Source: Leptolyngbya sp. FACHB-321 (GTDB lineage: Bacteria > Cyanobacteriota > Cyanobacteriia > Leptolyngbyales > Leptolyngbyaceae). Taken from it: a DNA stretch of 64,000 nt. Each line of letters begins with the position of its first letter. Position 1 is the stretch's first letter. The stretch lies in contig NZ_JACJPI010000073.1 of the NCBI RefSeq assembly GCF_014695975.1, forward strand, positions 62,001 through 126,000. Reading direction: 5' to 3'. Under the pieces are notes generated by a model. That model was not told the origin of the DNA and did no database searches. It was given only the letters and a program-made list of their open reading frames with translations. This document shows, in pieces, positions 19,309 through 27,775 of the stretch. A program made the translations under genes and the position numbers.

Positions 19309-20784
19309 TTAAGGCTCCTCGCCTTGCGCTTGCAGCCGCTTCCGTTCTTGCAACTTTAGCAAGATCTCAGCATGGACTTCCTTTGTAATAGGGTAAAAGT
19401 AAGCCAGCACCAGCCCAATCAGTAGCACCAACGTTGGCAGTGGACCGATCGCCAGCTGGATAGCTGCGATCGCAGAGGGTGGCTGCACAGGCGCGGGTTG
19501 ACACGGCACCGTTTCCTTAAAGCCAGCGATCGCTAATCCCTGACCCAGCAAAAACAACCCAAGAGCCAGCCCTACCTTCTGTAGTAACACCATAAACGAG
19601 TAAAAAATGCCCTCGCGCCGTTGCCCCGTTTGCAACTCATCCAGTTCAACGACATCAGGCACCATTGACCAGGGAATCAGGTATGCGGTCGCCACACCAA
19701 ACCCCGCCATGACTGCCAGCACATACATCAAGCCAATTTGTCCTGGCTTGAGAAAGTACAGCCCTGCTTGAGCAATAATCCAGACACCCATACCCATAAA
19801 ATAAACCGCTTTCTTGCCCACCCGCTTGCTGATTTCCGTCCAGACAAACAGCATGACCAATGCCGTCCCCTGTACAGCTAACAGCACCGGAATGAACTGA
19901 TCTTCCCGCTGCATCACGTTGACAACAAAGTAGGGAATGATCGAGGCAGTAATTTGCACCGCTAGCCAGGAGCAAAAGTAGATGCCAATAACGTAGAGAA
20001 ACGGTCGATTGCTAAAGGCGATTCGCAGTTGCTCTAGCAGCGGTATGGTGGCGGTTGATTCGGTTTCGAGTCGGCGGTTTTCGGCAACCATTACCTGTCT
20101 GCGAACACCCCAAACGCACCAGTACAGCGAGACGATCGAAATAACCGCACAAACAACGCCCAGCACCGTATACTGCATTACACCAGCGTTGCAACTCCCA
20201 CCTGGCGCTGCACTGGGCTTAAAAACGGCAAAGATCACCTGTGCCAATAGCAGTGAAGCAATGCTGCCCCCGATCGAAAATAAGAACCTAAAGCTATTGA
20301 GACTGGTACGCTCGTTGTAGTCCTGAGTCAGTTCGGGGGTCAACGCCGTGTAGGGAAGGTTAACCGCTGTATAGGCTGTATTAAACAACACCGAAACGAG
20401 AATGTAATAGCCAAAGAGCCACCACTGATTTGTGGCTGGGTCAGCACTGAACTGAGGCACCAGCCATTGCAACACATAAAAGATGCCAAAGGGGATTGCT
20501 CCCCATAGCATCCACGGCAAGCGGCGACCCATCCGGTTTTGGGTGCGATCGCTCAAAACACCGACAAAAGGGTCGTTGACAGCATCCCAAATCTTGCCAA
20601 TCAGCAAAATACTGCCTGCCAAGCCAGGGTTAATACCTGCCACGTTAGTAAAAAAGAATAGTAAGAAAAACGCCAGAATATTGGCAGTAATGGCGGGTCC
20701 GAGATCGCCTGCGCCGTACGCCAACTTGGTAGGAAGGCTGAGTTTTGGCAAGGTCGGCGGAACGGAAGAAGCGGAATCATGCAT
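19309..20784 (-). CDS. GPH family (MelB-like) sugar/cation symporter of the MFS
   Basis: This 491-residue, 12-helix transporter starts at ATG 20784 (a TTG at 20805 would add 7 residues). Family signatures are KIWDAVNDPFVGVLSDRT and GRRLPWMLWGAIPFGIFY near the N-terminus, and the domain-two VPDVVELDELQTGQRREG. GPH carriers import glycosides with Na+ or H+. A cysteine-containing loop around residue 200 (GGSCNAGVMQ) is unusual. No sugar-metabolism genes adjoin it, so substrate is open. Confidence 0.9.
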   Translation of the reverse strand: MHDSASSVPPTLPKLSLPTKLAYGAGDLGPAITANILAFFLLFFFTNVAGINPGLAGSILLIGKIWDAVNDPFVGVLSDRTQNRMGRRLPWMLWGAIPFGIFYVLQWLVPQFSADPATNQWWLFGYYILVSVLFNTAYTAVNLPYTALTPELTQDYNERTSLNSFRFLFSIGGSIASLLLAQVIFAVFKPSAAPGGSCNAGVMQYTVLGVVCAVISIVSLYWCVWGVRRQVMVAENRRLETESTATIPLLEQLRIAFSNRPFLYVIGIYFCSWLAVQITASIIPYFVVNVMQREDQFIPVLLAVQGTALVMLFVWTEISKRVGKKAVYFMGMGVWIIAQAGLYFLKPGQIGLMYVLAVMAGFGVATAYLIPWSMVPDVVELDELQTGQRREGIFYSFMVLLQKVGLALGLFLLGQGLAIAGFKETVPCQPAPVQPPSAIAAIQLAIGPLPTLVLLIGLVLAYFYPITKEVHAEILLKLQERKRLQAQGEEP

Positions 20785-20886
20785 AGTGGGATACAAGAAA
20801 AGCAAATAACAGTTGTATTATCTTTTTCAGCTTGAGGTGCTTAGCTTGAGGCTTTTTGGCTTCAGGCAGACGCTTGCACGCTTAGA

Positions 20887-20957
20887 GTGGTGAGTTTTAA
20901 GGTAGTGCCTTCCGCCCGAAACTCAGAACTCAACACTCAAAACTTAAAACTTGCTGC
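20887..20957. repeat. GTGAGTTTT / AACTCAACACTCAAAACTT intergenic repeat
   Basis: A gene-free tract of the same AACTCAAAACT family as 4671, 17015 and 35380 lies between the symporter and phosphoribosyltransferase genes, and could fold into a weak hairpin. Confidence 0.45.
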
Positions 20958-20990
20958 TTGCCGCTTGCTATCCCTTTCCTACGTGCTGTC

Positions 20991-21518
20991 ATGTCAGATT
21001 TATACATCTCCTGGTCAGAATATCACCAAAAAATTGAGCAACTTGCCGCCCAGGTGCATCAGTCCGAATGGAAATTTAATCAGATTATTTGTTTAGCTAA
21101 AGGTGGGCTGCGGGTTGGCGATATCCTGGCACGCATCTTTGATCTGCCACTGGCAATTCTGGCGACCTCTTCCTATGGCGGCATTGGTGGACAGGTGCGC
21201 GGCTCGATTACCATTTCGCGGGATCTGTCGATGACGACAGCTAATTTGGGCAGTCATGTGCTGCTAGTAGATGATCTGGTGGATTCGGGTGTCACCCTTA
21301 AAAAAACGCTAGTGTGGCTCGATCGACGCTATGGGTACTACGTAGAGGAAGTGCGGACAGGCGTGCTCTGGTATAAGAACTGTTCTGTGATTACCCCAGA
21401 TTATTACGTGGATTACTTACCCGATAACCCGTGGATTCACCAGCCCTTTGAGCATTATGAGCAAATGAGTCCAGACGCTTTAGTCGCATCCCTACCATCC
21501 GCACCCGTGACACCGTAG
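20991..21518 (+). CDS. Phosphoribosyltransferase family protein
   Basis: This 175-residue type I PRTase-fold protein starts at ATG 20991. The PRPP-binding loop is HVLLVDDLVDSGVTLKKTL, and an earlier IICLAKGGLRVGDIL segment matches the phosphate-contacting loop of xanthine-guanine PRTases. Many cyanobacteria carry this gene; it may salvage a purine base or be regulatory. The exact base cannot be stated. A tract of AACTCAAAACTT-type repeats precedes it. Confidence 0.87.
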   Translation: MSDLYISWSEYHQKIEQLAAQVHQSEWKFNQIICLAKGGLRVGDILARIFDLPLAILATSSYGGIGGQVRGSITISRDLSMTTANLGSHVLLVDDLVDSGVTLKKTLVWLDRRYGYYVEEVRTGVLWYKNCSVITPDYYVDYLPDNPWIHQPFEHYEQMSPDALVASLPSAPVTP

Positions 21519-21634
21519 ACGCAGTATTGAGTTGTGATCACTGCACGTAGATTCAACAAGCTCAAGTTGGGTATTGGTACGCAGGACGTTCAGGATGACG
21601 CGATCGGGTGATGAAATTTCGGTATTTCTGTCGA

Positions 21635-21755
21635 TATAATAAAAAAATCAGGTGTGAAGTTCCCCGCAAATGTACGGTTCAGTTTTTAGGTGGGTTTAAG
21701 TCACTGCCTCAGCTTGGCTGAGGTTAGAGTGACTTCAAGTTTTTCCGAGGTAGCA
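21635..21755 (+). promoter_or_regulatory. TATAAT box and structured leader with terminator-like hairpin before a small gene
   Basis: A perfect TATAAT at 21635-21640 lacks a consensus -35 box. The roughly 110-nt leader it would make contains a strong two-part hairpin at 21698-21735: AAGTCACT pairs with AGTGACTT and CCTCAGC with GCTGAGG around a 3-nt loop. CAAGTTTTTCC follows the stem, so the hairpin resembles an attenuator 20 nt before the start codon at 21756, with CCGAGG as ribosome binding site. Confidence 0.45.
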
Positions 21756-22187
21756 ATGCGAGACTCTAGCGATCGCCGCCCAGTCACACCAACAGCCCAT
21801 ACGTCCTACTCGAAGAAGCGTTTAGGTGGGTACTTAGTCGAGGCAGGCTTGTTGACTCCTGCTCAAATTGATGTAGCGCTTAACGACCAGAAGTTGACAG
21901 GCATGCGCTTCGGTGAAATTTTAGCAGCGCGAGGCTGGGTTAAGCAGCAGACGATCGAATATCTGATGCACAAGGTAGTGCTACCAGAGCAAAAAGACGT
22001 TAAGCAACCTGCAAGCCGCACAATGACGGCATCACAGCAGAGTGGTAATGTGAGCGCTCGTGCAGCAGACATACCCTCCCCTCATGGCTCCGAAGCAGGT
22101 AAGCAAGCAATTCGACGGGATGCGCCGATCGCCAAACCGCTCTCATCATCCAACCAGCCTGATGGTGATGTGAGCTGGGTGGGTTAG
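21756..22187 (+). CDS. Small conserved cyanobacterial protein with MshEN-like N-terminal domain
   Basis: The start at ATG 21756 is favoured by CCGAGG just upstream; the frame extends 22 codons further up through the leader hairpin. The 143-residue product has one conserved block at about 22-78 (KRLGGYLVEAGLLTPAQIDVAL, then RFGEILAARGWVKQQTIEYL) that resembles the helical MshEN/GspE N-terminal module, which binds cyclic di-GMP in some ATPases. The remaining 65 residues are Ser/Ala/Pro-rich and probably disordered. No ATPase domain follows. The c-di-GMP idea is an inference from fold resemblance. Confidence 0.78.
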   Translation: MRDSSDRRPVTPTAHTSYSKKRLGGYLVEAGLLTPAQIDVALNDQKLTGMRFGEILAARGWVKQQTIEYLMHKVVLPEQKDVKQPASRTMTASQQSGNVSARAADIPSPHGSEAGKQAIRRDAPIAKPLSSSNQPDGDVSWVG

Positions 22188-22218
22188 GGGTTGCCAGAGG
22201 ATTAGAGGTTGTCAAAGG

Positions 22219-23196
22219 TTAGGGATTACCGGAACATAGCCAGAGCCAAAAAGGCAGCAACAGCACCAATCCTAAACAGCCTACTACCAGCGCTGTCACC
22301 GTCAATTCTTGATCAAGCTCATATGCTTCAGCAAGCACTAACGTTGCAAAGGCAGGCGGCATTGCCATCTGTAGCACGATCGTTCGATAGACCAAACCGC
22401 TAAGACCCAGCGCCCACAGCACCATCCCTAGCAGCAGCGGCACAAGCAGCATCTTGATACCAACACTGAGTAGGGCTGGTTTGACGTGTTTGAAAGACGA
22501 TAGCTGGCTTAAGCGCATCCCCATCAACACAAGCGATAGGGCAACTACAAACCAGGCAACACCTCGCAGGCTATTTTCTAACAGCGGTGGCATAGGAGCA
22601 TCACGGTAAGCTAACCCAAGTCCAAAGCTCCACAGCGCGGGATTCTTGATTATTGTTGCTACCGCTTGCCAGGGGCGCCAATGCTTTTTGCTGCTTGGCT
22701 GCGTTGCATCCGTTGTCTTGCTACCAAAGTGAGCCGCGATCGCCACGCCCAAACCATACGACCCTAGCGTTGATCCCAGTAGATCATAAAACAGCGTCCA
22801 GGCAAAGTATTGCGGTCCTACCAGCGCCAGCGCTACGGGATAACCAATGTAGCCCGTGTTGCCCAGCATGGATGCCAGCAGAAAGCTACCCTGAGTTTGG
22901 TGGCTAAACGGTCGATCACAGAAACGGGCATAGTGCTGCGATCGCTGACCGAGCCACCACGCCAAGCCTGCACCCAGTAGTATTGCTGCCCACGCTACGA
23001 CTGGAGCGAGCCACAATGCTGCCGTTAGCTGTGCGTGACGCAGAAAGGCAAAAATGCTGATCGGCACCCCCACCCAGAACAAAAACTTTCCCAGCAAGGC
23101 AGGCACCGTTGCAGGCAGAAGGCGACCGCAGACCCAGCCAACGAGTGTCCAGCCCAATAACGGCACGTATATCGTCAGCAGGTTGTCAACGGTCAT
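22219..23196 (-). CDS. AEC family transporter (auxin efflux carrier-like permease)
   Basis: This 325-residue membrane protein has about ten hydrophobic helices in two halves. The segments GNTGYIGYPVALAL and, near the C-terminus, LQMAMPPAFATLVLAEAYELD are typical of bacterial AEC permeases, which move carboxylates or similar anions. The pairing of a proline-containing broken helix in each half is visible. It is convergent with the preceding small gene (31 bp apart) and divergent from the carboxypeptidase gene. Confidence 0.88.
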   Translation of the reverse strand: MTVDNLLTIYVPLLGWTLVGWVCGRLLPATVPALLGKFLFWVGVPISIFAFLRHAQLTAALWLAPVVAWAAILLGAGLAWWLGQRSQHYARFCDRPFSHQTQGSFLLASMLGNTGYIGYPVALALVGPQYFAWTLFYDLLGSTLGSYGLGVAIAAHFGSKTTDATQPSSKKHWRPWQAVATIIKNPALWSFGLGLAYRDAPMPPLLENSLRGVAWFVVALSLVLMGMRLSQLSSFKHVKPALLSVGIKMLLVPLLLGMVLWALGLSGLVYRTIVLQMAMPPAFATLVLAEAYELDQELTVTALVVGCLGLVLLLPFWLWLCSGNP

Positions 23197-23477
23197 GGTG
23201 ATACCAATTTAGATTGAAGGCGACGTGCCTGTAAAAGCACAGTAAGTTGATCGCCAACCCAACGAGTCCTTTGAGGCAAGCACACGATCGATGCTTTCGC
23301 TGTACTGTAAGAAGACTGTAAAAACTGGCTCAGATTTTAGCCTCGTGATTTAAGGTTGTATAACAGGGGACTGTTTCCCGTTTGTCGCTTGAACCAACCG
23401 ATAAAGACACATCTAGGAGATCTGACTCAGTTTACAATTCCTGTAATCGCTATTGCTTGAGTGTAGGAGTTGAACGA

Positions 23478-24284
23478 TTGGATAACGCTGGTACCCCCGA
23501 AAAGCCCTCAGAAACTACGCCAAAGTCGCCTCTGCCGATGGATGATATTCCCGTGGCGCAGCGCGAAGGGCAGGAGGTAGCCCCCAAGCCTCAAACAAAC
23601 ATCGTTTTGCTGATTGGTAGCCTAGCGGCTTTGGGCATTGCCGCACTAGCAGCAGGCAGTTTTATGGCGCTGCGTATACAGCAACCACAAACCGATACCC
23701 TGGCAATGGAAAGCCCCGCAGCAACCGCTCAACCCTCACAGGCAGGCTCACCGACTGCTGCACCCAATGCGGAGACGCTATTGGGACACTTTGCCTACCC
23801 CGCAGCACCGCAGGCAGAACTAGCACCGATCGTCGCCGATGGCAGCATCAAAATGCGAAAAGCCGCTGCTCAAGCCTATCGAGAGATGACTGCCGCTGCT
23901 CAGCAAGAAGGGATTAGCCTTGTACCGATTTCAGGCTTTCGCTCCCTTGAGGACCAAAAATATCTGTACTTTGATGTAAAAGCCGATCGCAACCAGAATG
24001 CGACTGAACGCGCTAAGGTCAGCGCTCCGCCTGGGTACAGCGAACACCACACGGGCTATGCCGTCGATATTGGTGATGGCAACACGCCTGCACTCAACCT
24101 GAGTCCTGACTTTGACAAGACAGCTGCCTACCGTTGGCTCAAGGACAACGCCAACCGCTACAGCTTTGAACTCTCTTTCACCAAAAATAACCGTCAGGGC
24201 GTCAGCTACGAACCCTGGCATTGGCGCTACGTCGGCGACATCCAAAGCTTAAAGACGTTCTACAAAGCGCGAGGACAGAAGTAG
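23478..24284 (+). CDS. M15 family D-alanyl-D-alanine carboxypeptidase (VanY-like)
   Basis: I place the start at TTG 23478 because TAGGAG lies 8 bp upstream and the resulting LDNAGTPEKP start looks like orthologues; the frame is open to 23382. The 268-residue protein has a cytoplasmic tail, one membrane anchor (about 51-70), an Ala/Pro linker, and an M15 domain (about 125-265). Zinc-site motifs are SEHHTGYAVDIGDG and YEPWHWRYVG, with SGFRSLEDQ as the substrate-side arginine motif. It would trim the terminal D-Ala from peptidoglycan stems at the periplasmic face. Confidence 0.9.
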   Translation: MDNAGTPEKPSETTPKSPLPMDDIPVAQREGQEVAPKPQTNIVLLIGSLAALGIAALAAGSFMALRIQQPQTDTLAMESPAATAQPSQAGSPTAAPNAETLLGHFAYPAAPQAELAPIVADGSIKMRKAAAQAYREMTAAAQQEGISLVPISGFRSLEDQKYLYFDVKADRNQNATERAKVSAPPGYSEHHTGYAVDIGDGNTPALNLSPDFDKTAAYRWLKDNANRYSFELSFTKNNRQGVSYEPWHWRYVGDIQSLKTFYKARGQK

Positions 24285-24534
24285 TCTTGGTTATTATTTT
24301 TTAGAAGTATTTGCTTCGTTGGTTATAAATGACGATCGACATACACGCTGGTAAATCTAAGCAAGCGGTACAGAGAAAGCGTTGGACATTTTTCAGTGAG
24401 TCTGTTCATTATTGAATTAGTGTGCTTATCTACACAACCTCTTTCTAGAGAAGAGTTGTGAGCTTCTGTCTTCAGTAGGGTTAAGACGTGTTTGAACATT
24501 TGTTAACGTTCAGAGGTCGTTTTTTGAAGAAGCT

Positions 24535-25020
24535 ATGATAGACACCAACACAACTAAGAAGCCTGATCAAACTGTTGAAGCATTTATGCAGTTTGGTGCC
24601 GATGAGCAACTGGCGCTTTTGTGGTTTATTTATGAAGAAGTCAAAGGCTCAATTACGCCCAGCGCCTCTGATAACGAAACCGGCTTTGCGATCGCCCAAG
24701 CATCCGTTGATCAATTAGCGCAGATGTCTCAAGAGGAGCAATTGCAAGCCCAGCGTGACATTATCAATGGTTCTACTGATGGGGTTGCTCACGACTATGC
24801 CAACTTCAATTCGAGCAATCGCATTGCCTTCTGGTATCTGTTAGGGCAAGAGATGGAAAAAGGACGAGTAGTCAACGTGCCATCAGATTACAAACTACCA
24901 CCAGAAGCACAGGGTTTCATGGATTCTTTCAAGGGCTATGACTTTGAAGATCAACTTACTGCTATCCGCAACGTAGTTTCTATGATGGGCAGTTCTCCCA
25001 AACCAGGCGCCATGGCTTAA
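24535..25020 (+). CDS. Helical carotenoid protein (stand-alone OCP N-terminal domain)
   Basis: This 161-residue protein matches only the N-terminal, all-helical carotenoid-binding domain of orange carotenoid protein. Shared features include DEQLALLWFIYEEVKGSITP, the NSSNRIAFWYLLGQEMEKG segment with the conserved Trp-Tyr, and the closing DQLTAIRNVVSMMG. The C-terminal NTF2-like regulatory domain is absent and the gene ends normally, so this is a helical carotenoid protein (HCP) and not a truncation. HCPs bind a ketocarotenoid and can quench singlet oxygen or, in some clades, phycobilisome excitation. No OCP, FRP or CTD homologue is nearby. A strong terminator follows. Confidence 0.93.
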   Translation: MIDTNTTKKPDQTVEAFMQFGADEQLALLWFIYEEVKGSITPSASDNETGFAIAQASVDQLAQMSQEEQLQAQRDIINGSTDGVAHDYANFNSSNRIAFWYLLGQEMEKGRVVNVPSDYKLPPEAQGFMDSFKGYDFEDQLTAIRNVVSMMGSSPKPGAMA

Positions 25021-25080
25021 GCTAAAGCCGAAAATTCAACTTCTGTCTGAGCACTTTAATAAAAATCTCAACTCTGTCTG

Positions 25081-25131
25081 CTGAGATTCTGAAATCTTCT
25101 TCAAAATAAGGGTTCAGAATCTCAGTTTTTT
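25081..25131 (+). terminator. Strong Rho-independent terminator after the HCP gene
   Basis: CTGAGATTCTGAA (25081-25093) and TTCAGAATCTCAG (25113-25125) form a perfect 13-bp stem with a 19-nt loop, followed directly by six T. Confidence 0.93.
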
Positions 25132-25502
25132 GTTTAAAGCAGACATATTTAGCGACTCTAAACCATCTTCTAAATTGTTATTCTCTTGGTAAGAAGCAAT
25201 AATTCCTTGGACTGTGGCAATAGAAATACGCCATTCTAGCCAACACTAATAACAATATTTTTTGGACTGAAGGGACAGTTTACGTGCTCAGTTAAGTAAA
25301 ACTATTGGAACTAGTTTTATCTGTACGTAATAACCTGCGACCTCATTTTGTCTCATTTCAAGGCTAAGTGGTGAGTAACAGACAAATCTATTTAATTGGT
25401 GATCGAAACTGTGGTGATACCATCCTGAAAAACTGTTGGGTTATTTTCTAACAGTGAAATAGTCTGATTGGACATTTTGACAAAGCAAGTGCAATTTTGT
25501 AC
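25132..25502. other. Intergenic region between HCP terminator and reductase remnant
   Basis: These 371 bp are AT-rich and contain no open frame worth calling. They could include unrecognisable parts of the decayed aldo/keto reductase. Confidence 0.4.
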
Positions 25503-25708
25503 TTGCTTGAAAAGCTGACGCTCAACATCGGCATTTCAAATCAGGTGGCAATCGCTTGGTGACTGTACCGGATGTAATTGCCATTCCCAAAGCCAGCAAT
25601 CCAAAGCATCTTCGAGAGAATCGCACGGCTTTAGTTTTGACGCTTACAACCGTGGATTTAGCGAAACCCGATGCACCTTCTTACCGCCGCGCAGAAAAAG
25701 GGCACTAG
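25503..25708 (+). pseudogene. Aldo/keto reductase C-terminal remnant, frameshifted
   Basis: One frame reads LLEKLTLNIGISNQVAIAW and then meets TGA at 25560-25562. The frame beginning GTG 25559 continues the same family pattern: VTVPDVIAIPKASNPKHLRE, then a helix, then DLAKPDAPSYRRAEKGH and TAG at 25706-25708. Together they cover the last helices and C-terminus of a bacterial aldo/keto reductase (QVALAWL, then IAIPKAS, then ENRAAL). The upstream two thirds are missing. I read this as a decayed, truncated gene with at least one frameshift. Confidence 0.7.
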
Positions 25709-25762
25709 TAATGAGATAGCGCTAATTTAATTACTGATGGATTTCAGCAGGACTGTTCAACC

Positions 25763-26827
25763 ATGCCGCATTTATTTGAGCCATACAAGCAACGCAGCGT
25801 TACCTTTCGGAATCGTATTGCCGTGTCTCCCATGTGTCAATATTCCAGCCAGGATGGGTTTGCCAATGATTGGCATCTCATTCATCTGGTCAGTCGAGCC
25901 GTAGGTGGAGCTGCGTTGGTGATGACTGAAGCAGCGGCAGTTGAGCCACAGGGACGTATCACCCCTCAAGATATGGGAATCTGGCAGGATACCCATATCG
26001 AAATGCTGGCACGCATCGTGGAGTTGATTCATCACCAGGGTGCGATCGCGGGGGTTCAGCTTGCCCATGCCGGTCGCAAAGCCAGCACAGCACGTCCCTG
26101 GGATGGTGGAGCAGTGCTTGAGGAAGCTCAAGGAGGCTGGGCAACCGTTGCTCCCAGTGCCGTTCCCTTTAAGCCAGAGAGCCCTGTGCCCAAAGTATTG
26201 AGCATCGAAGACATTCAACAGCTAACTGAATCATTTGTCAACGCTGCCCAACGCGCTATAGAAGCCGGATTTAAGCTGGTTGAAATTCATGCGGCGCATG
26301 GTTACCTCTTGCATGAATTTCTGTCTCCCTTGAGCAATCAACGGACAGATGAATACGGTGGTAGCTTTGAGAATCGTATCCGGTTTTTATGCGAAGTTGT
26401 GCAAGCGGTACGAATGGTTCTGCCAGATCAAACGCCGCTTTGGGTTCGCATTTCGGCGACCGATTGGGTTAGCAATGGCTGGGATATTGAACAAAGTGTT
26501 GCCCTTGGCAATAAGTTAAATTCGCTGGGCGTTGACCTAATTGATTGCTCATCTGGTGCAATCGTGCCTGGTGAAACAGTTCCTGTGGGGGCTGGTTACC
26601 AAACTCCCTTTGCCGATCGCATTCGTCGCGAAGCCAAAATTGCCACCGCAGCCGTTGGTATGATTGCAACACCAGAGCAAGCGGATCACATCATTCGGAC
26701 CGAGCAGGCAGACATGGTGTTAGTGGGACGAGCCATGTTGCGTGATCCTTACTGGGCATTACAGGCTGCGAAACAACTGCATCAGCCGATCCCGACTCCC
26801 GTGCAATACGAGCGCGCCTGGAGTTAA
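25763..26827 (+). CDS. NADH:flavin oxidoreductase / old yellow enzyme (YqjM type)
   Basis: This 354-residue TIM-barrel FMN enzyme belongs to the thermophilic-like OYE group: SPMCQYSSQDG has the cysteine and tyrosine that set the flavin potential, HAGRKAS follows, and HAAHGYLLHEFLSPLSNQRTDEYGG carries the catalytic region; MVLVGRAMLRDPYW closes the FMN phosphate site. Such enzymes reduce activated C=C bonds with NAD(P)H and respond to electrophile stress in B. subtilis (YqjM). The DJ-1 family gene next to it could share a detoxification role, which is inference. Confidence 0.92.
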   Translation: MPHLFEPYKQRSVTFRNRIAVSPMCQYSSQDGFANDWHLIHLVSRAVGGAALVMTEAAAVEPQGRITPQDMGIWQDTHIEMLARIVELIHHQGAIAGVQLAHAGRKASTARPWDGGAVLEEAQGGWATVAPSAVPFKPESPVPKVLSIEDIQQLTESFVNAAQRAIEAGFKLVEIHAAHGYLLHEFLSPLSNQRTDEYGGSFENRIRFLCEVVQAVRMVLPDQTPLWVRISATDWVSNGWDIEQSVALGNKLNSLGVDLIDCSSGAIVPGETVPVGAGYQTPFADRIRREAKIATAAVGMIATPEQADHIIRTEQADMVLVGRAMLRDPYWALQAAKQLHQPIPTPVQYERAWS

Positions 26828-27033
26828 ACGGGCTGCGATCAGTTCTGTAGTGCAGAGGTTCAAAACGATGGATGAACCCGGTTATGTTAGAACATACGTG
26901 TCGTTCTGAGCGCAGCGGAGCGAAACAAAGAAACTCAACGCTCTGCTAGAAGCCAAGCTGCTTCAAATCGCTACGCTTCATTCAACGCGGCAAAAGGCAC
27001 GATTCAAGATTGCCAGGTTAATAAAAAAGAGGA

Positions 27034-27738
27034 ATGATGATGAAAATCTTGATGGTATTAACTTCTCACGACCAGCTTGGTAACACAGGTCAGAAAACCG
27101 GATTTTGGTTGGAGGAGTTTGCCACTCCTTACTACGTCTTCAAAGATGCAGGAGCCGACATTACCCTGGCTTCTCCTAAAGGTGGGCAACCACCGCTCGA
27201 CCCCAAAAGTGACGCGACCGATGCCCAAACGGAGGCAACTCTTCGCTTCAAGCAGGATACCGATGCCCAAGACGTTTTAGCTAACACCTTAACGCTAGCA
27301 AGTGTTGCTGCTAACGATTATGATGCGGTGTTCTATCCCGGTGGTCACGGACCGTTGTGGGATCTGGCAGAAGATGCAGATTCCATTGCGTTAATTGAAG
27401 CTTTTTATACTGCTGGCAAGCCTACAGCCGCCGTGTGTCATGCTCCCGGTGTGTTGCGCCATACTAAAGCTGCCGATGGTTCTCCGTTAGTGCAAGGCAA
27501 GTCTGTAACGGGCTTTGCCAACACCGAAGAAGAAGCAGTTGGACTAACCAACATCGTGCCGTTTTTGGTAGAAGACGAGTTAAAAAAGAACGGCGGCAAG
27601 TATGCCAAAGCCGCTAATTGGCAGTCCTATGTGACGAGCGATCGCAATTTGATTACTGGGCAGAATCCTGCATCATCCGAAGCCGCAGCCAAAGCGGTTT
27701 TACAACAGCTAGCCACGTCACAAGGAGTCACTCTATGA
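27034..27738 (+). CDS. DJ-1/PfpI superfamily protein (Hsp31-like type 1 glutamine amidotransferase fold)
   Basis: This 234-residue protein starts at ATG 27034 with AGAGGA just upstream. The catalytic-type elements are E in FWLEEFATPY (about residue 29), the oxyanion segment YPGGHGPLWD, and the nucleophile elbow AAVCHAPGVL with the cysteine followed by histidine. This set is typical of Hsp31/HchA-like glyoxalase III and chaperone proteins. It follows the old yellow enzyme gene by about 200 bp on the same strand; both handle reactive carbonyls or electrophiles in other bacteria. Confidence 0.9.
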   Translation: MMMKILMVLTSHDQLGNTGQKTGFWLEEFATPYYVFKDAGADITLASPKGGQPPLDPKSDATDAQTEATLRFKQDTDAQDVLANTLTLASVAANDYDAVFYPGGHGPLWDLAEDADSIALIEAFYTAGKPTAAVCHAPGVLRHTKAADGSPLVQGKSVTGFANTEEEAVGLTNIVPFLVEDELKKNGGKYAKAANWQSYVTSDRNLITGQNPASSEAAAKAVLQQLATSQGVTL

Positions 27739-27775
27739 CATAACAAGGTTATCCAGGGTGCCCGTACAAATAGTT

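Noticed and set aside
21650-21735. Group II intron domain V/VI remnant
   Set aside because: TGTACGGTTC matches the 3' strand of domain V, but the complementary 5' strand is missing and no intron-encoded protein is near.
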